NCBI GenBank assembly: GCA_954871525.1
Contig: OX940862.1
Location: 39,858,232-39,922,231 of the forward strand
Reading direction: 5' to 3'
Length of the DNA: 64,000 nt
From: Parietaria judaica
Taxonomy: Eukaryota > Streptophyta > Magnoliopsida > Rosales > Urticaceae
Positions 58,628 through 64,000 of this stretch are shown here, piece after piece. The first letter of the stretch is position 1. Each line of letters starts with the position of its first letter. The notes below the pieces were generated by a model. The model was not told the origin of the DNA and ran no database searches. It was given only the letters and a program-made list of their open reading frames with translations. The position numbers and the translations under genes are program-made.

Positions 58628-59516
58628 CTAAGACTTCAAGCTGGTTTTGAGTCGATATTCGATATCGTAAGCTCCCAACTTGATCGACCACTTCTTGATT
58701 CTTCCCGATTGATTCGGGCTGTGGAGGATGGACCGGACGGGCCTGTCCGTCATGATGACAATGGTGTGTACCTGAAAATGGAACCTCAATTTTTTCGACG
58801 CGTCATAGAGCGCCACTACCAGCTTCTCGACCCGCGGGTATCGCGTCTCGGCATCGAGGAGCTTCCGGCTAATGTACGAGACTGGCCTCTGCTCGCCTTT
58901 TTCTTCTCGTACCAGCACCTGACTTATCGCGTGATCCGACACCGCGATGTATAAGAACAAGGGTTCCCCTGGCTCTGGTTTTGTCATGACGGGCGGTGAC
59001 GAGAGATACGTCTTCAAAGCCTGGAAAGCCTCCTCGCATTTTTCCGTCCACTTGAATTTCCTGTTCTTCTTCAGCAACTCGTAGAAGAGCAAGGTCCGGT
59101 CGGTCTGCTTCGAGATAAAACGGCCGAGTGCGTTGATCCGCCCCGTCAGTTTATGGACTTCTCTTCGATTCCGAGGCGACGGCATGCTCTGGAAAGCTTC
59201 GACCTGGTCGGGGCTAGCCTCGATTCCGCGACGGGTCACCATGAAGCCCAAGAATTTTCCGGATGAGATACCGAAGGTGCACTTAGTCGGGTTCAGTCTC
59301 ATTTTGTGCTCGTTGAGGACCTGGAAGCAACTCTCCAAATGCTCGATGTGCATCGCCACCTTCAGGGACTTTACGACCAAGTCGTCGATGTATACCTCCA
59401 GCGACTTCCCTATTTGCTCGTGAAACATCTTCGTCATGAGCCGTTGATAAGTGGCGTCGGCGTTCTTCAGACCGAACGGCATAACTTTGTAGCAATATGT
59501 CCCTCTTTGAGCTAAA
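58628..59516 (-). pseudogene. Tat-lineage reverse transcriptase (5'-truncated) and original RNase H
   Basis: Begins inside the palm at VMPFGLKNADATYQRLMTKM and continues with LEVYIDDLVVKSL (YIDD catalytic motif), CTFGISSGKFLGFMVTRRGI and INALGRFISKQTDRTLLF. It then enters the original RNase H (LYIAVSDHAISQVLVREEKG, VSYISRKLLDAETRYPRVEK, IVIMTDRPVRSIL). The stop at 58628 (TAG) interrupts the pol frame. Upstream of 59516 the sequence changes at once to AT-rich DNA: the N-terminal RT, protease, gag and 5' LTR are missing. The sharp edge points to a deletion or truncated insertion. Confidence 0.9.
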
Positions 59517-61125
59517 ATATTTTATGGACGTGGAATAATATTTTTTTATGAAGACATATTGATGCTAAACTCATACTATAATTTTACGTTTTTATTTAAT
59601 AAGAATGAGAGAGAACGGAATTTGAGATCATAAGTTCTATAGATTTCAAATTTATTACGTTGTTGCTTGGTTTGATTCAACTTTGGCTTGATTTTCTCAT
59701 ATGAAGTCTATTCATGAATCATGTAAATATGACTCAATTACTTTTTTAATAGTGAAACCGCATCCAAAAAAGATTTTTTTAAAAAAAATATTTGGAATCC
59801 GGATCCAAAATTTAAAATTTTGAAAACGAATTTATACATGGATCCTGATAAAAAAAATAAAAAAATAAAAATAATGCAGATCATCGAATCATTAATTGTT
59901 TCATAACCATACATAATTTTTTTGGGACTAAAACCGTGGTTCAAAACGCATTTATAAAAATAATTAAACATTGCATCATCGTTTCATCAAACCATCAATA
60001 TAATGATCGAGCGAGCGACGGAAGAGAGAGAGAATTTAAAAAACGGTTATTACAGTTTCCAAATGTTCTGATTTTAAAATAGTAAAATCTGGAAACCACG
60101 TCCAATTTTCATCTCGATGCGGTGATCCGGATCCGAAATCCAGTCTCCGATGCGGATGTGTTTTAAACCGGCTTTCCGGTATTATTTTTCACCCATAATT
60201 ACTATAGACTTTATTTTTCTTCATTTGACTGTACTTTTTGTGATTTCACTAGCAAGACAATATACTTTATTGGTGGATATTGAACGACTTTGGATCAAAG
60301 TACTTTTACTTCATATTTTGTAAAAGTTTTTATTGCCGCATTTATCCTATTGAACGACTTAAAATCAAAATACTTCCAGAAGCTCAATGGAACAAACGAC
60401 AATCTTTATGTCAGGACAAATATAAATACGTCATAATCACATAAATTGATTTTGATAGTGCAAAACATGTTCACGTATTAATCGATTCTAATTCCATTAA
60501 AAAAAAATAATCTAATTTCTAGGTAATATATGTTGGTCGGTCCAAAATATAATCACTTTCTGAATTTATCACCTAACTGAATCTCTCTTTTAAATATAAT
60601 ATCATTAAGAATCCGACCCTTGTATTTCTTATTGTGTGTAAATTATTTCTAAACTATTTTTTGATAATTTCCCCTTAAACTGCATCATTATGCATTAGAT
60701 TAATCCCATTAAACTATTTCCAAACTATTTTGTTAGGGAAAAATTTATTATCTAGTGATGAAAGTTGGTAAAAATAGTAACTTGGTAACACGTGTTCCAA
60801 AATTCAAAAAAATAGTAATGTTTACTGTTTGCTTCCCATTTTGTTCGTGACTTTATATAAATTGCAAGAAATCTGCGAATGAGACCACATTCATCTCCGA
60901 TATTCTCTCAAGAACCTCTTAAGTTTTTTTTTTTCCTTTTTCTCTCATTCTGGGGAACCACTTGAATATTTCCTTGTTTGTTTGTTTGTTTCCACTTCTA
61001 TTTTTTTTATGGGGATCATGGTGGCGCCCTCATCTCGTCAGCCACCGACATTTCAAACAACAACAAATACCTAATTTCCACGGTGAACCTTCTCCCCTAA
61101 CTTTTTTTTTTTATATATCTCCATA
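59517..61125. other. AT-rich intergenic DNA
   Basis: No gene recognised. Patches of mixed composition near 60080-60180 have no domain or paired ends that I can see. Confidence 0.55.
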
Positions 61126-61888
61126 CAGTGGCGGAGTCGGGATTTCAGTTCAGGTGAAGTCTTTAATAAATTTTTGAGAAAGAAAAAATCTTAGTAAATT
61201 TTTTACTATTTTTTTCTTGAAACACATAAATAGTAACAATCATATATTTTTAAGTATATGTGGGACTTATATGCTTTATTCATGAACTGATGAACTAGTA
61301 ATGTCACATCGCAACAATGTACAAATAACAATATACTTCTTTAAAAAAATAATATAAAAAAATCAAGAATTTTCAATCTCTAAAATGGAAAAAATCTAAA
61401 GTAATGTGCTATGTTGATATCAATCTTCAATGTAATATCGTTTTTATGAAAAGAAAACATGTCAGCTCAAAAAATACATTAGTTAAAGTCACTTTATTGC
61501 GTTAATTTATTGATCATGTAAAAAAAACAATTAGTTATAAGGAAGTCAAGTATAACTTGAACCTTTTTAGCATTATAATTAACACTGTTTTACATATATT
61601 CCCTTAACATATCAATTACAACTAAGAAGAAGAAAAATGAACAAAAAAAAAAGTATGCATCCAAGGACTTAAACTCAAGTCAAGAGGTGAGGAGTGGCTT
61701 GAAAAATAAAATTCCAACCATCTGGGCTGCTTGCATTTAATTTCCATCATTGTGACTCGTTAATAACATAATATGCACCACTGTTTTTATATTATTATCT
61801 GAAAAATCGTTACTTAATTTTTTTTTCACGTTTTTTCTTTTCAGGTGGTGCCCGGACACACACCCGGCTGTGGGTAGCTCCGCCCCTG
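61126..61888. mobile_element. Non-autonomous hAT element with perfect 8-bp duplication
   Basis: Starts CAGTGGCGGAGTCGGG and ends GTAGCTCCGCCCCTG. Perfect TCTCCATA octamers flank it (61118-61125 and 61889-61896). 763 bp, AT-rich inside, no transposase. CAGTGGCGGAG/CTCCGCCACTG ends are widespread in plant hAT-type elements. Confidence 0.85.
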
Positions 61889-63116
61889 TCTCCATACATT
61901 TCTTGTACTAGGTACCAGCTGATCTCTTGTATTCACGGTTGCTAAACTCGAGGTCGGCGTTAAAGACATGTACCAAAAGTACTTTCTTAACATCGCCGAC
62001 CACAAGGTTATTATCTCCGAATTCGAAGTCGTTGACCATGAGTATGAAGTTATTATACCAGATTTTGACGTTAAGATCACTGACTTCGGACATAGTTACC
62101 TCTGGGTCGGGGATGTTATATCAACGTTGAACTCGATTATGTTAACGCTGACCTCATTGGTCGGGATGTTATATTAACATCGAAGTCTATTATGTGTTAT
62201 TGCCGAATTCGGACCGAAGTCGGTGTTAAGATCACCGACTTTGGACACTTAGAACCCTGAGGCCGGAGATGACATTTTAACATCAACCTCGGTAATGATA
62301 ACGCTGACTTCGAAAAATAGAAACTCTGAATTTTGAGATACACTGCATCCGAAGTCGTAGTTATATGTTTCGAAATGAATACCATTTTCAAAACTAATTG
62401 TAAACTGTGATATGCAGATTCGGAGACGGTCATCGAGACGGTGGGTCATCGATTTCTTATCGGGACTACATATATTACAACCTTTGAAAGGTTAGTTTTC
62501 TTGATATGATTTATCTGTACATATCAAGAAAGCTAATGGTTTCTCTTTTCTTTCTTCTTCTAGATTTTGTCTATCTTTTTATTACAACACTTTGAACACC
62601 AAAGTCATATGAATCTATAAATTATATCCATCAAAAATCATAACCCGAACAACGTAAATATACCATATATGATTTCGAGCCTAAAAATCTTAAATCGTTA
62701 ACGTTGGAACCCTAATATTAAATGCGATACACTAAAAGCCAACATCAAAAAAATTGAATTTGTAACTCCGGCGATGGTGTTAGGTTGGGGATACAAAGGG
62801 GGTCGAGGAAGAGGTCTAAGGGTTCGATGTTTCCTCGAGCGTCAGTGATATTGTTTGAGGGTTCAATGTTAGAGTAGATGAAAGTGAAAATGACAAAATG
62901 AGAAGCAAATAATGGATATTACTATTTTTGAATTTTAGAACATTCGTTGCCAAATTTCGAGTTTTATCAACTTTTAAGCACTAGATAATGAATTTCTTCT
63001 TTTTTCTTTCTTTAAAAAAAAAGTTTGCGCATAAACTTATCATTTATATCGGTTCGCTTCTCAAGCAACTTTTTGGATAAATTTTAATTTGAATATTTAA
63101 TATGTGATAATTTCTC
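61889..63116. other. Intergenic DNA with degenerate internal repeats
   Basis: Between 61940 and 62330 short motifs recur: GTTAAGATCACTGACTTCGG and GTTAAGATCACCGACTTTGG, and GGGATGTTATATTAACATCG with GGGGATGTTATATCAACGTT. They yield several small ORFs on both strands with no domain. The remainder is AT-rich. Confidence 0.5.
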
Positions 63117-63589
63117 CAGGGGCGGAGCCAAGGAGGGCGGAGCGGGGGCGGCCGCCCCCACTTGGTCCGAGCTCGTTATTTTTTATTTTAATGTATTAAT
63201 ATCATTATATAAGTTTATATATAAGTAATAAACATACATTTGTAGACTAAATATCGTTGTAGTGTAGTGAAATTTTGTTGCTCCTCCAAGTTATAGCCCT
63301 GGGTTCAATTCCCAATCTCTACATATTCTTAAGTTTTTTTTAGCAATAGTTTATATGATTACACTTTTTTTTTTGAATAATAGTAGTTCCAATGTCTCGC
63401 TTTATTTTGAAATTTATTAGAATTCTAATCATATAGAGTTCCTAATGAATTATTTTCATAAATCAAAAGTTCGTAAAAAGAAATAGTTGTATGCAATGTA
63501 TAAATAGTAGTTTCAAGTCTCGTTTTATTTTGAAATTTATGGCCTATTATTTTCGCCCCCTCTTGATTAAAGTCCTGGCTCCGCCACTG
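63117..63589. mobile_element. Non-autonomous hAT element, CAGGGGCGGAGCC ends
   Basis: Starts CAGGGGCGGAGCCAAGG and ends CCTGGCTCCGCCACTG. Flanking octamers AATTTCTC (63109-63116) and AATTTGTC (63590-63597) agree at 7 of 8. 473 bp with no transposase. It contains a tRNA-like B-box sequence (see 63255). Its ends resemble those of 61126-61888. Confidence 0.8.
63255..63330 (+). mobile_element. SINE/tRNA-like remnant inside the hAT element
   Basis: GTTGTAGTGTAGTGAAATTT (A-box-like) and CTGGGTTCAATTCCCAATC (near-perfect B-box GGTTCAATTCC) at tRNA-like spacing, followed by a T-rich tail. Short and diverged; it may be a SINE fragment or chance similarity. Confidence 0.4.
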
Positions 63590-64000
63590 AATTTGTCCCA
63601 AAAAAAACAAATAGTTTTTTATTTATTTATGTTTTAAAGTAAAATAATCACTTTCAATAATATAACGGTAATTACGACCCCAAGGCTTCATAGAAGCAAA
63701 GAACAAAAAGAAAAAAACCTATGAGATTTATCACAAAATACAGAGAGTGAAAATTTCCAAGAGAAAGGTAAAAATCAGATTAATGTATAAAATCTAAATC
63801 TAATTTCATCCTTGAATTTTTCTAAAAATAGCAAAACGTTTAACTCAAAGAGAAAATTAATACAAAATGAATATGGTATAATAAGTTTAGGCGAGTAAAA
63901 TGACAAACAAAATTTTGCAGGTGATATTTATATATTACTCATAGTCCTTGCTAGAGCTGCACACCACGGCGTCGTGGCGCGTCGTTACAAAGTCGCCAGA
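63590..64000. other. AT-rich DNA at the window edge
   Basis: No gene recognised. The last 50 bp become GC-rich (CACGGCGTCGTGGCGCGTCG), and CTAGAGCTGCACACC at 63951 could be the start of another transposon that continues past the edge. Confidence 0.4.

Overview
This is nuclear DNA of a flowering plant, most likely a eudicot. Two ordinary plant genes with canonical GT-AG introns can be assembled: a group IId WRKY transcription factor (18188-19408, minus strand) and SRP9, the 9 kDa signal recognition particle subunit (46808-48451, minus strand). Almost everything else that can be classified is transposable element, tandem repeat or AT-rich intergenic DNA. No bacterial, organellar or CRISPR-like feature is seen.

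Layout. 1-4760 is a satellite array of about 259-bp monomers paired into about 510-bp dimers; it continues beyond the left edge. 4780-5885 holds a gene-fragment patch with a likely first exon of a TM9SF/TMN (nonaspanin) gene. 7963-14713 is a minus-strand composite Ty3/gypsy structure: LTR, primer-binding site, gag and protease of a Tat-type element joined to RT, RNase H, integrase and chromodomain of a chromovirus whose own, different LTR closes the other end; a pogo/Emigrant-like MITE sits inside the Tat-type LTR. 15710-16744 is a GC-rich hAT-like element. 18188-20100 is the WRKY gene and its 5' flank. 22849-25023 holds three inverted-repeat elements in a row, each with a 9-bp target duplication (Mutator type). 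25721-33931 is a structurally complete but coding-dead Ty1/copia element (635-bp LTRs, CTTAC duplication). Next come a SINE-like sequence, hAT-like elements, an inverted solo LTR related to the copia element (40445-41071), a 164-bp tandem triplication and two more Mutator-type MITEs (44128, 45065).

After SRP9, 49276-59516 is dominated by gypsy DNA. Its main part is a 5'-truncated Tat-lineage element on the minus strand with dual RNase H, three in-frame nonsense codons, an antisense extra ORF (52167-55052, plus strand) between pol and the 3' LTR, a 33-bp G tract upstream of the LTR TATA box and a 48-bp minisatellite. The right end contains two hAT elements with 8-bp target duplications (61126-61888, 63117-63589).

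The two host genes are unrelated housekeeping and regulatory loci and do not form a pathway. The region records repeated insertion, nesting and decay of mobile DNA around them. I did not find a convincing new biological system. The items most worth following are the antisense ORF of the Tat element, the gypsy chimera, the run of Mutator-type MITEs and the satellite's higher-order structure.
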